Positions 6,667 through 12,410 of a stretch of 12,410 bases of DNA are shown in pieces. A model generated the notes under the pieces. It saw only the letters and a program-made list of their open reading frames with translations. It ran no database searches and had not been told where the DNA came from. Origin of the DNA: Planctomycetaceae bacterium UBA4655 (lineage in GTDB: Bacteria > Planctomycetota > Planctomycetia > Pirellulales > UBA1268); contig DHLZ01000146.1 of the NCBI GenBank assembly GCA_002405515.1, forward strand, positions 28,161-40,570, given 5' to 3'. The stretch's first letter is position 1. Each line of letters opens with the position of its first letter. Made by a program: the position numbers and the translations under genes.

Positions 6667-7581
6667 GTGAACGAACCTTCTCCAGTTCCCTCCAGCCCGC
6701 GGGCCCAGACCGGTTCCAGGCCGCACGCCAGGGCCGAAGAAGCCGGATCGGATGATGTCTCCCACGTGCCGAGCAGCGGCTGGCACGTGACCCACTTTTT
6801 CTATTCGTTCGACCGCTGCCGGCTGGCCGGCCTGTCCGCCGAGGCCAGGCGGCAGGCTGCCGACGCCTTTGTGGCGGCGGTCGATCCGTCGGTGGATAGG
6901 GGGCCGTCGGCGGACGGCGGGCCGAAGCGGCTGCAGTGCTGGATCGTGCCGGGTCACAAGGCCGACTTCGGCCTCATGGTCATGGATCCGTCGCCGCTGG
7001 TCGTCGAGGCGGTGCACCAGCGGCTGCTTTCCGGGCCGATGGGCCAATGCATCGTGCCGACCTACTCGTTCGTGAGCCTCACGGAGGTCAGTGAATACGT
7101 TCCGACGGTCGAGCAGTACGGGGAGCGGCTCGTCGCCGAGGGGGAGGAACGCGACGGAGCCTCCTACCGGGCGAAGGTGCAGGCCTATGCCTCCCGGGAA
7201 GGAGCCATGCGCCGGGCCAGGCTCGAGCCCGATTTTCCGCCCTGGCCCAACGCCTGCTTCTACCCGATGAACAAGAAGCGGAAGGTCGGGGAAAACTGGT
7301 TCACGTTGCCCTTCTCCGAACGCAGCCGGTTGATGGCGGAGCATGGTCGCACGGGGATGAGCTTCGGCGGTCGCGTGACCCAGCTGATCACGGTGAGCGT
7401 CGGCCTCGACGATTGGGAGTGGGGCGTGACGCTCTGGGCACGCAAGCCCGATTTTCTCAAGGAGATCGTCTACACGATGCGGTTCGACGAGGCGAGCGCC
7501 CGCTACGCGGAGTTCGGGCCGTTCTATGTCGGCTACGTCGCGACGGCGGAGGAAATCCTCCGCCACGCACGGCTCACTTGA
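6667..7581 (+). CDS. hemQ: Coproheme decarboxylase HemQ (chlorite dismutase-like family)
   Basis: 304 aa. HemQ (ChdC) decarboxylates coproheme to heme b in the last step of the coproporphyrin-dependent heme pathway, in the cytoplasm, using hydrogen peroxide. Recognisable blocks are HFFYSFDR (43-50), FYPMNKKR (198-205) with the catalytic-type Tyr199 and Lys203, WFTLPFSERSRLMAEHGRTG (211-230) with the likely proximal His226, and GLDDWEWGVTLWA (246-258) followed by KEIVYTMRFDEASARYAEFGPFYVG. The Tyr-to-His distance of 27 residues equals that in Firmicute HemQ (Y147/H174 in Listeria). The arginine typical of true chlorite dismutases is not apparent, and the YP-MxK block favours HemQ. The start is GTG at 6667 with GGAG 10 bases upstream; residues 1-38 are a Pro/Ser/Ala-rich extension not expected in the core fold. 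No other heme gene is in the window. Confidence 0.92.
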   Translation: MNEPSPVPSSPRAQTGSRPHARAEEAGSDDVSHVPSSGWHVTHFFYSFDRCRLAGLSAEARRQAADAFVAAVDPSVDRGPSADGGPKRLQCWIVPGHKADFGLMVMDPSPLVVEAVHQRLLSGPMGQCIVPTYSFVSLTEVSEYVPTVEQYGERLVAEGEERDGASYRAKVQAYASREGAMRRARLEPDFPPWPNACFYPMNKKRKVGENWFTLPFSERSRLMAEHGRTGMSFGGRVTQLITVSVGLDDWEWGVTLWARKPDFLKEIVYTMRFDEASARYAEFGPFYVGYVATAEEILRHARLT

Positions 7582-8260
7582 CGCCCTTCGAGAGGATCAT
7601 CTCCACCGCCGTGTCCCGCGGCGGAACGACCCCTTCCATGACTTCGAACACCAGTGCCTCGTTCGACTGGGAACTGGTGATCGGGAGGTCGAGCGTCGCG
7701 GTCGGGAAGTTGGAAATGCAGACGAGGTCGCCGCCGTCGGCCTGGTAGAACTCGTCGCCGGTCGTCTCGTCCTTCCAGAACGAACTGCCCGCGAACACCC
7801 AATCCGCGGCCATCGGCTTGCCGGTTCGGGTATCGCGTATCCAGTCCTGCGCCTGGGTCTCCACGACCTTTCCATCCTTGCCCTTCCACCGCATACGGAT
7901 CTTCACGACCGGGCCCGTCGCCGCGACGTACTTGGGGTCGAACGACACGGGCTTTCCCGGCTCGAGGCCGAGGGCGAGCAATCCGGCATGGACGATCTGT
8001 GCCTTCGCGTCCACCGCCACGACCGCCTCGTGTTCCTTCGTGCCTTTCGGGCAGGCGAAAAGCTCCAGCGGGCCTCGATCGAGCACGACGGTGCCGCGGA
8101 CGACGAGTTCCTTGCGGTTGTCGTCGATCCAGACGGCGTCGGTCTTCGAGAGCCGCTTGAGGGAGGGGGCGTCGGCCGCGGTGCAGCCGAAGACAGCCGA
8201 AAAAGCGGCGGCGACCGCCATGACGACCGCGGGGCGGTCGATGGAGTCGGGGAAACGCAT
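7574..8260 (-). CDS. YdjY-domain lipoprotein
   Basis: 228 aa. Residues 10-26 form a signal sequence ending in VFGC, a plausible lipobox with Cys26 as the lipidated residue, so the protein is probably a membrane-tethered lipoprotein. The body matches the YdjY-domain family as seen in planctomycetes: KELVVRGTVVL (50-60), LELFACPKGTKEHEAVVAV (65-83), VHAGLLALGLEPGKPV (90-105), VFAGSSFWKDETTG (155-168), YQADGGDLVCISNFPTATLDLP (172-193) and a final SSQSNEALVFE block. The family has no established biochemical function. The start is fixed by GGAGG at 8269-8273, 8 bases before the ATG; the frame is open further upstream but without signal. It converges on hemQ with overlapping stop regions and is divergent from the 583-aa gene across only 42 bases. 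Confidence 0.85.
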   Translation of the reverse strand: MRFPDSIDRPAVVMAVAAAFSAVFGCTAADAPSLKRLSKTDAVWIDDNRKELVVRGTVVLDRGPLELFACPKGTKEHEAVVAVDAKAQIVHAGLLALGLEPGKPVSFDPKYVAATGPVVKIRMRWKGKDGKVVETQAQDWIRDTRTGKPMAADWVFAGSSFWKDETTGDEFYQADGGDLVCISNFPTATLDLPITSSQSNEALVFEVMEGVVPPRDTAVEMILSKGVK

Positions 8261-8302
8261 GGGACAGGCCTCCGGCGGAAAAAGTTGTTGTACCATACCG
8301 GA
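8261..8302. promoter_or_regulatory. Short divergent intergenic region
   Basis: 42 bases between the start of the YdjY-domain gene and the annotated start of the 583-aa gene. It holds GGAGG (8269-8273) for the minus-strand gene and an AT-richer stretch (8281-8298) reading TATGGT on the minus strand, a possible -10. It is tight for two promoters, so at least one probably extends into coding sequence. Confidence 0.4.
8269..8273 (-). promoter_or_regulatory. Shine-Dalgarno that fixes the start of the YdjY-domain gene
   Basis: GGAGG on the minus strand, 8 bases before the ATG at 8260. It selects this start, which gives a proper lipoprotein signal, over an in-frame ATG further upstream that lacks a ribosome binding site. 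Confidence 0.75.
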
Positions 8303-10054
8303 ATGAACAGCACGAAGCGAAAAGCCCGAAAAGTTCCCCGTCCATCGGCCAACGGCGATGCCATGCACGCCAAACCGCCGGCCATGGTCCCGACACCGAC
8401 TCACCACCGCACGAGCCACCGCAAGCGGCCGCCGGAGCGGATCAAGCGGAGGGTCGCCGTCGCCGCGATCCGCCGACTCGGCTTGGAGTGTGACTCGAAC
8501 GATCCGAGAAAGCGGCTGATGTCGCTCGCGCGGGCGATCGCCGCGGGGGAGAAAGCCGCCGAGATCACGAAGCCGGGCGGCCTTCTCGACGCGGTCATCG
8601 ACGCCGCCGGAAACGGCGAGGGTTTCGCGGGACGGGCGACGGCGGCCGAAGCCGCCGCGTGGGGCTTGGCGTGGGCCGCGCGGTCGAAGCGTTCGAGCGT
8701 CACCTCCGGGGCCGCGTTCCAGCGGATCGAGGGGATCGCCAGTGCATTGCTTCCTGCGGTCGAGGCCGGCGACACGACGCCGGCCGGATTTCTGCTCGTG
8801 CTCGGCAGGCTCTTCGCCGACGTCGAGGCGTGCGACCGTTTTGCACCGCTCGCCGTGGCCGCCGTCGAGGCGGAAATCGAGCAGCTCATGCCCTCGGGTG
8901 GCGCGATCGGACGGACCGGATCGGAAGCGATCCTGGAGACGGTGGCCCGCTGGGCGGGAGTGCATCTGCGGGCGGAGGAGACGGGCGACGTGCCATGGTC
9001 CCCCCGCGTCCGCGACGCCCTGCTCTCGGCGATCGAGACGGCGATGCGGCTCCTGCCGGCCGACCGCCGTCGCGGAAAACCCGCCGCGCGGGGCGGGTGG
9101 ACGATGTCGCAGGGATGGGAGTCGATCGTCGACGTCGCCAGGCGACACGGCGTGAAACCCGCGGCAAGCCATTCCGCTGGCGGCTTCGCCGTCATGCGCT
9201 CCGGCCGCGGGCGAGGCTCCATGAGGATCCTCGTCGATGCGCGCGGGGCCTCGATGCACCTCGAGGTCGTCGTCGAGTCCAGGCTGCTCTGCTGCGGCGA
9301 ATGGTCGTTCCAGGCTTCGGCCGACGGCGCCGCGGTCGAACCGACCGGCCCCTGGGCGGATTCCTGCTTCGAAACGGAAACGGCAGCCAAGGCGGACGGG
9401 GCTTCGGAGACGACGTTCGCCGAATGGACGCTGCCGCTGTCCCGCGGTCTGCGACTCGAACGCCAGCTCGTTTTCGCTCCCCGGGACCGGGTGCTGCTCG
9501 TTGCCGACGCGATCGTTCCCTCCGAAGATTCGGCGCGGGCCGGTTCCGCCGATTCGCCGCGGCTGGCGATGGAGATCGAGTACCAGTCCGGCCTGCCCGT
9601 GTGTCCCGGGATCGAGTTCGAGGCCGCCGAAGAGACCCGCGAGCTCATCGGGTTCGACGAGTCGGTGCGGCTGATGGCGTTGCCGCTGGCGCTTCCGGAA
9701 TGGTCGTCCTCTTCGTGCGACGGCAGGCTCGAGGCGGAGCCCGGCCGTCTCGTGCACGCGAGGCGTTCGCGGGTCGCGAGGACCTACGCGCCGATCTGGC
9801 TCGACCTGGATGCGTCGCGGATCGGCGAGCCGCTGACGTGGCGGCGGCTTACGGTCGCGGACAGCCGTCAGAACCTCCCGGAGCATCGCGGCTGCGGATA
9901 TCGGATCCAGGTCGGCGGGAGCCAGTGGCTCGTCTACCGCGGGCTCGACGCCGTCCGCAACCGCACCGTGCTGGGCTGCAACCTGGCCTGCGAGTTCCTG
10001 CTTGGCAGGGTGGGTCGCAGCGGAACGGTCGAAAGGCTCATCGAGATCCAGTGA
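8303..10054 (+). CDS. Unrecognised 583-aa protein: basic N-terminus, helical middle, beta-rich C-terminal half
   Basis: 583 aa from the ATG at 8303; I do not recognise the family with confidence. Residues 1-55 are Lys/Arg/His/Pro-rich and probably disordered. Residues about 70-290 are Ala-rich and helical, including AGFLLVLGRLFADVEACDRFAPLAVAAVEAEI-like helices and GGWTMSQGWESIVDVARRHG. Residues about 291-583 are strand-rich (for example SMRILVDARG, MHLEVVVES, LERQLVFAPRDRVLLVADAI, IWLDLDAS), and the block around 380-405 recalls the beta-sandwich of heparinase II/III-like proteins, which is only a resemblance. There is no signal peptide or transmembrane segment. The start is uncertain: no clear Shine-Dalgarno precedes 8303, and in-frame ATGs at 8363, 8384 and 8519 are alternatives. 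The real gene is shown by codon usage and by TGATG coupling to the YggS-family gene. Confidence 0.75.
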   Translation: MNSTKRKARKVPRPSANGDAMHAKPPAMVPTPTHHRTSHRKRPPERIKRRVAVAAIRRLGLECDSNDPRKRLMSLARAIAAGEKAAEITKPGGLLDAVIDAAGNGEGFAGRATAAEAAAWGLAWAARSKRSSVTSGAAFQRIEGIASALLPAVEAGDTTPAGFLLVLGRLFADVEACDRFAPLAVAAVEAEIEQLMPSGGAIGRTGSEAILETVARWAGVHLRAEETGDVPWSPRVRDALLSAIETAMRLLPADRRRGKPAARGGWTMSQGWESIVDVARRHGVKPAASHSAGGFAVMRSGRGRGSMRILVDARGASMHLEVVVESRLLCCGEWSFQASADGAAVEPTGPWADSCFETETAAKADGASETTFAEWTLPLSRGLRLERQLVFAPRDRVLLVADAIVPSEDSARAGSADSPRLAMEIEYQSGLPVCPGIEFEAAEETRELIGFDESVRLMALPLALPEWSSSSCDGRLEAEPGRLVHARRSRVARTYAPIWLDLDASRIGEPLTWRRLTVADSRQNLPEHRGCGYRIQVGGSQWLVYRGLDAVRNRTVLGCNLACEFLLGRVGRSGTVERLIEIQ

Positions 10055-10785
10055 TGCTCCGGCGGGTCGCCGAGAACTACGCATCCGTGAGGGCATCGGT
10101 GGCCGAGGCCTGCCGCGAGGCGGGCAGGGACCCGAGCACCGTCAGGATCGTCGGCGTCACGAAGTACGTCGGGATCGAGGCGGCGATGGCGGTCTACGAG
10201 GCCGGCTGCCGGGACCTCGCCGAAAGCCGGCCGCAGGAGCTCTGGAGGAAGGCGGACGCGTTCGCGGCCGCGGGACTGCAGCCGAGATGGCACCTGATCG
10301 GCCACCTCCAACGCAACAAGGTGCGTCGGACGCTGCCGGTCGTGCACCTCGTCCATTCGATCGACAGCCTCCGGCTGCTGCGTGCGATCGACGACGAGTC
10401 CCGTGCGGCAGGGTGCGTCGCCGAGGTGCTCGTCGAGGCGAACCTCGACGGGGCAGCCGGACGGACGGGCGCGGCGATCGGCGACGTGGCGTCGCTCGTG
10501 GCCGCGGCGGCCGGCTGCGGTGGCATTCGCGTGCGTGGGCTGATGGGAATGGCATCGGCGGCCGACGAGGGGGCGGATGCGGCGAAAGCCCGCGACGTGG
10601 CCCGCAGGCAGTTCGCGACGCTCCGCGCGGTTCGCGACTCGCTCCGCGGCACGCCGGGGGCGGAGTCGCTCGAGGAACTCTCGATGGGAATGAGCGGCGA
10701 CTTCCGCGAGGCGATCCTCGAGGGTTCGACGATCGTGCGGATCGGTTCGGCACTGTTCGAGGAAGTCGTTGATCCTCGGACGTGA
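10054..10785 (+). CDS. yggS: YggS/PLPBP-family pyridoxal phosphate homeostasis protein
   Basis: 243 aa, the usual family length. YggS proteins are single-domain TIM-barrel PLP binders (fold type III, like alanine racemase N-domain) with no known catalysis; they buffer pyridoxal phosphate and affect amino and keto acid balance in the cytoplasm. Visible signatures are IVGVTKYV (32-39) with the PLP-binding Lys37, WHLIGHLQRNK (79-89), VRGLMGMA (160-167), LSMGMSGDFREAI (209-221) and VRIGSALFEE (228-237), whose S/G residues hold the phosphate. The usual GENRVQE block is changed to AESRPQEL (56-63), a tolerated variation. The ATG shares its A with the upstream stop (TGATG), so translation is probably coupled; a GTG three bases earlier is an alternative start. 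It ends directly against the greA stop, with no spacer. Confidence 0.93.
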   Translation: MLRRVAENYASVRASVAEACREAGRDPSTVRIVGVTKYVGIEAAMAVYEAGCRDLAESRPQELWRKADAFAAAGLQPRWHLIGHLQRNKVRRTLPVVHLVHSIDSLRLLRAIDDESRAAGCVAEVLVEANLDGAAGRTGAAIGDVASLVAAAAGCGGIRVRGLMGMASAADEGADAAKARDVARRQFATLRAVRDSLRGTPGAESLEELSMGMSGDFREAILEGSTIVRIGSALFEEVVDPRT

Positions 10786-11268
10786 CTAGTCCTCGAACTT
10801 GACCTCGAGGATCTCGAACTGCATCTTGCCGGCGGGAACATCGATCGCGACCCGCTCGCCGACCTTCCGTCCGAGGAGCCCCTGGGCCAGCGGGCTGGCC
10901 ACGTTGATCTTGCCTGCGTCGTAGTCCTCCTCGCCGGCCCCGACCAGCACGAAGGTCTCGTTGTCGCCGAACTTGAGATCCTTGACGACAACGGTCGAGC
11001 CGAAGACCACCTCGCCCGTCGCCTCCTTCTGCCGTTCGACGATGACCGCCCTGGCGAGCTTGTCCCGGAGCAGGTTGATCTTGGCCTGGAGCATTCCCTG
11101 GCTCTCGCGGGCGCCGTGGTACTCGGCGTTTTCGCTGAGATCCCCCTCGCTGCGGGCCGCGGCCACACGCTGGGCGAGCTTCGGCATCTCGACGGTGTCG
11201 AGGTGCTCGACTTCCGCCTTGAGCTTCTCGTAACCGGCACGGGTCATGGGGATGCGGTCGGACGACAT
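10786..11268 (-). CDS. greA: Transcription elongation factor GreA
   Basis: 160 aa, the standard length. GreA binds the secondary channel of RNA polymerase and stimulates cleavage of backtracked RNA. The N-terminal coiled coil (about 9-78) contains IPMTRAGYEKLKAE and the tip SEGDLSENAEYHGARE (40-55), with the metal-positioning acidic residues D43 and E46. The C-terminal FKBP-like domain contains GEVVFGSTVVV (85-95), ASPLAQGLLGRKVGE (124-138) and the final FEILEVKFED. The ATG at 11268 gives the normal N-terminus; GAGGA lies rather far upstream (11282-11286, 13 bases). It follows the zinc-ribbon gene by 71 bases on the same strand and may be co-transcribed with it. It converges on yggS with directly abutting stops and no terminator hairpin between them. 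Confidence 0.97.
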   Translation of the reverse strand: MSSDRIPMTRAGYEKLKAEVEHLDTVEMPKLAQRVAAARSEGDLSENAEYHGARESQGMLQAKINLLRDKLARAVIVERQKEATGEVVFGSTVVVKDLKFGDNETFVLVGAGEEDYDAGKINVASPLAQGLLGRKVGERVAIDVPAGKMQFEILEVKFED

Positions 11269-11339
11269 GGCTGTGGCTCGTTCCTCGCTGTTCGGGGGCG
11301 GATGCTGTTCCGGGTCGGGATTTCGGGAAGTCGATGGGC

Positions 11340-12053
11340 CTACGCCGGCGCGGCGGGAAAGAGAACCCGACCGCAGCCGCGGCAGATCACCATCCTGCCG
11401 AGAAGGACCTCCGACATCATCATGTCGGTGATCCTCTGAAAGCAACCGCCGCAACTCTCCCCCTCGATCGGCGCCATGCCGTCGGCCCCTTTCGTCTTCA
11501 CGGCCCGCCGATAGGCCTCGACGATGTCGGCCGGGAGTTCGCGTTCGCCGGCGGCGAGTTCCCCCTCGATCCTGGCGACCTCCGCCTCGAGTTGTGCCTT
11601 CTCGCGTCGCACCTCGTCCTCCTTCTCGGCGACGAGTTTCTTGATCTGGGCGACCTGCTGCTCCGCCGGGGGGACGTCCTTCCTGAGCGCGTCGATCCGC
11701 TCGAGGGCCTCGAGAATCTCGTCCTCCAGGACCTTCATCGCCATCGAGTCGGCGGCGATCTGCTCCTTGAGCGTCTGGTATTCCCGGTTGGTCTTGCAGG
11801 CGTTCAGTTTCGCCTCCAGATCCCGCTGCTTCGATTCGGAGGTGCGAAGCTGGAGCTGCTTCTGGTCCGCCGTCACCTTCCCCTTCTTGACGGCGTCGTT
11901 GGCGGCGGTGAACGCAGCCTCGGAGGCGGCGAGCCTCGCCTTGAAGGCCGCGACCTGGCGGGGGCCGCCGGTGAGACGGTCGCGCAGGTCGGCCAGCTGG
12001 CGGTGCATGCGGTGGAGCGTGCGGAGCAGATCAGTGACGACGACGACGGCCAT
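11340..12053 (-). CDS. CdsZ-like (DUF164) coiled-coil protein with C-terminal C4 zinc ribbon
   Basis: 237 aa. Residues about 10-170 form a long antiparallel coiled coil that includes the family block KTNREYQTLKEQI (87-99). The C-terminus carries a C4 zinc ribbon: C201-GG-C204 and C224-RG-C227, with GESCGGCFQRIT and MVICRGCGRVLFP around the knuckles. This is the architecture of the 'zinc ribbon domain regulatory protein' CdsZ/DUF164 family, found in Chlamydia, Bdellovibrio, Planctomycetes and others; the molecular role is not settled, and nucleic-acid or protein binding has been suggested. An AAAGGGG precedes the ATG at 12053 by 4 bases, and an extended -10 promoter lies just upstream. It sits between a primary-type sigma factor and greA, so a link to transcription is a reasonable but unproven inference. 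Confidence 0.88.
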   Translation of the reverse strand: MAVVVVTDLLRTLHRMHRQLADLRDRLTGGPRQVAAFKARLAASEAAFTAANDAVKKGKVTADQKQLQLRTSESKQRDLEAKLNACKTNREYQTLKEQIAADSMAMKVLEDEILEALERIDALRKDVPPAEQQVAQIKKLVAEKEDEVRREKAQLEAEVARIEGELAAGERELPADIVEAYRRAVKTKGADGMAPIEGESCGGCFQRITDMMMSEVLLGRMVICRGCGRVLFPAAPA

Positions 12054-12076
12054 GGAACCCCTTTCCGGATTTCTGA

Positions 12077-12085
12077 ATCATACCA
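12077..12085 (-). promoter_or_regulatory. Extended -10 promoter for the zinc-ribbon gene
   Basis: On the minus strand the sequence reads TGGTATGAT, close to the extended -10 consensus TGnTATAAT (only one base of the hexamer differs). No -35 hexamer is evident in the GC-rich bases before it, as expected for an extended -10. The predicted RNA start is about 7 bases downstream, leaving a leader of roughly 17 bases before the ATG at 12053. The element lies in the loop of a TTTCTG/CAGAAA inverted repeat (12070-12089). Confidence 0.5.
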
Positions 12086-12111
12086 GAAAGCGGGCCCCTC
12101 CGGGCTTCGGG

Positions 12112-12130
12112 GGGGCGAGGGGGTCGCCCC
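12112..12130 (-). terminator. Possible weak terminator hairpin after the sigma-factor gene
   Basis: A perfect 7-base stem, GGGGCGA (12112-12118) with TCGCCCC (12124-12130), and a 5-base loop, within the GC-rich gap 46 bases after the sigma-factor stop. No U-run follows on the minus strand, so it is not a classical intrinsic terminator. The region's G/C homopolymers make chance pairing likely. Confidence 0.3.
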
Positions 12131-12175
12131 GCGCCGCCCCCGCCCGCCTCGGTCACAGAATCCGTCGAACCGGCG

Positions 12176-12410
12176 TCAGCCGGCGACCTCTTCCACGACC
12201 GTCCCTTCGAGGAAGCCCTCGAGCTGCCTCGAACGGACCGGGTGCTGGAGCTTCTTCACCGCCTTCGCCTCGATCTGGCGGACGCGTTCCCGCGTCACGC
12301 GGAAGATGCGGCCGACCTCCTCGAGCGTGTAGGTGTAGCCGTCGACGATGACGTAGCGGAGCTTGATGATCTCGCGCTCGCGGAAGGTCAGCGTGCTGAG
12401 CACGCTCACG
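12176..12410 (-). CDS. rpoD: Sigma-70 family RNA polymerase sigma factor, primary (RpoD/SigA) type, C-terminal end (partial)
   Basis: Only the last 77 or so codons are in the window; the frame is open to the window edge, so the protein continues beyond 12410. The visible part is sigma region 4: [17 protein letters not shown] (helix 4.1), [38 protein letters not shown] (the -35-binding helix-turn-helix of region 4.2, with the [11 protein letters not shown] signature), then a short acidic tail ending VVEEVAG. EEVG...[20 protein letters not shown] is the signature of primary sigma factors, and the [11 protein letters not shown] variant is typical of planctomycetes. The segment IVDGY replaces the more usual GLGDGY. 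Regions 1-3 cannot be seen, so a group 2 alternative sigma cannot be ruled out. A 122-base gap follows before the zinc-ribbon gene. Confidence 0.85.
   Translation of the reverse strand, partial: [77 protein letters not shown]

Noticed and set aside
6592..7566. 324-codon minus-strand open frame opposite hemQ
   Set aside because: hemQ is secure by its catalytic blocks, and the antisense translation is Arg/Gly/Pro-rich without family features.
8261..10096. Long minus-strand extension of the YdjY-domain frame, opposite the 583-aa gene
   Set aside because: The lipoprotein signal and the GGAGG both place the true start at 8260. The extension is an Arg/Pro-rich shadow of the plus-strand gene.

Overview
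The window is GC-rich (roughly two thirds G+C by eye), almost fully coding bacterial DNA. Gene content points to a planctomycete, probably of the Pirellulales type. The signs are a YdjY-domain lipoprotein, a sigma factor with a region 4 of the '[11 protein letters not shown]...[10 protein letters not shown]' kind, a CdsZ-type zinc-ribbon protein close to greA, and a WXG100/FtsK cluster without the usual ESX membrane partners. The taxonomic call is inference from protein family resemblance, not from a marker gene.

Layout. (1) 2-100 (+): the last codons of a PDZ-like protein. (2) 114-6492 (-): a compact five-gene cluster. In transcription order it holds a 90-aa WXG100-like protein (6492-6220), a 224-aa helical protein with a Thr/Pro/Gly tail (6208-5534), a 77-aa second WXG100-like protein (5537-5304), a 1402-aa membrane-anchored FtsK/EccC-like ATPase (5314-1106) and a secreted CapA-family phosphoesterase-like protein (1082-114). 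The genes overlap by 4 and 11 bases or are 11 and 23 bases apart. A divergent gene bounds the cluster on one side and a convergent gene on the other, so it looks complete as it stands. (3) 6667-7581 (+): hemQ, coproheme decarboxylase, which meets (4) 7574-8260 (-), a YdjY-domain lipoprotein, tail to tail with an 8-base overlap. (5) 8303-10054 (+): an unrecognised 583-aa protein, coupled through TGATG to (6) 10054-10785 (+), a YggS-family PLP-binding protein. (7) 10786-12410 (-): three housekeeping genes, a primary-type sigma factor (3' end only), a CdsZ-like zinc-ribbon coiled-coil protein and greA.

The most interesting region is the WXG100/FtsK cluster. It looks like a minimal, diverged type VII secretion module. 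Two tiny helical-hairpin proteins share the register W-x-D-x5-F, which is the canonical W-x-G...F register with D in place of G. The ATPase has three tandem FtsK-like domains, of which only the middle one keeps intact Walker A and B motifs. No EccB, EccD, EccE, mycosin, EsaA, EssB or YukD homologue is encoded, and none of the three small proteins has a YxxxD/E secretion motif. The rest of the window reads as ordinary metabolism and transcription. No tRNA, rRNA, CRISPR array, insertion sequence or phage gene was seen, and no gap between genes exceeds 300 bases.
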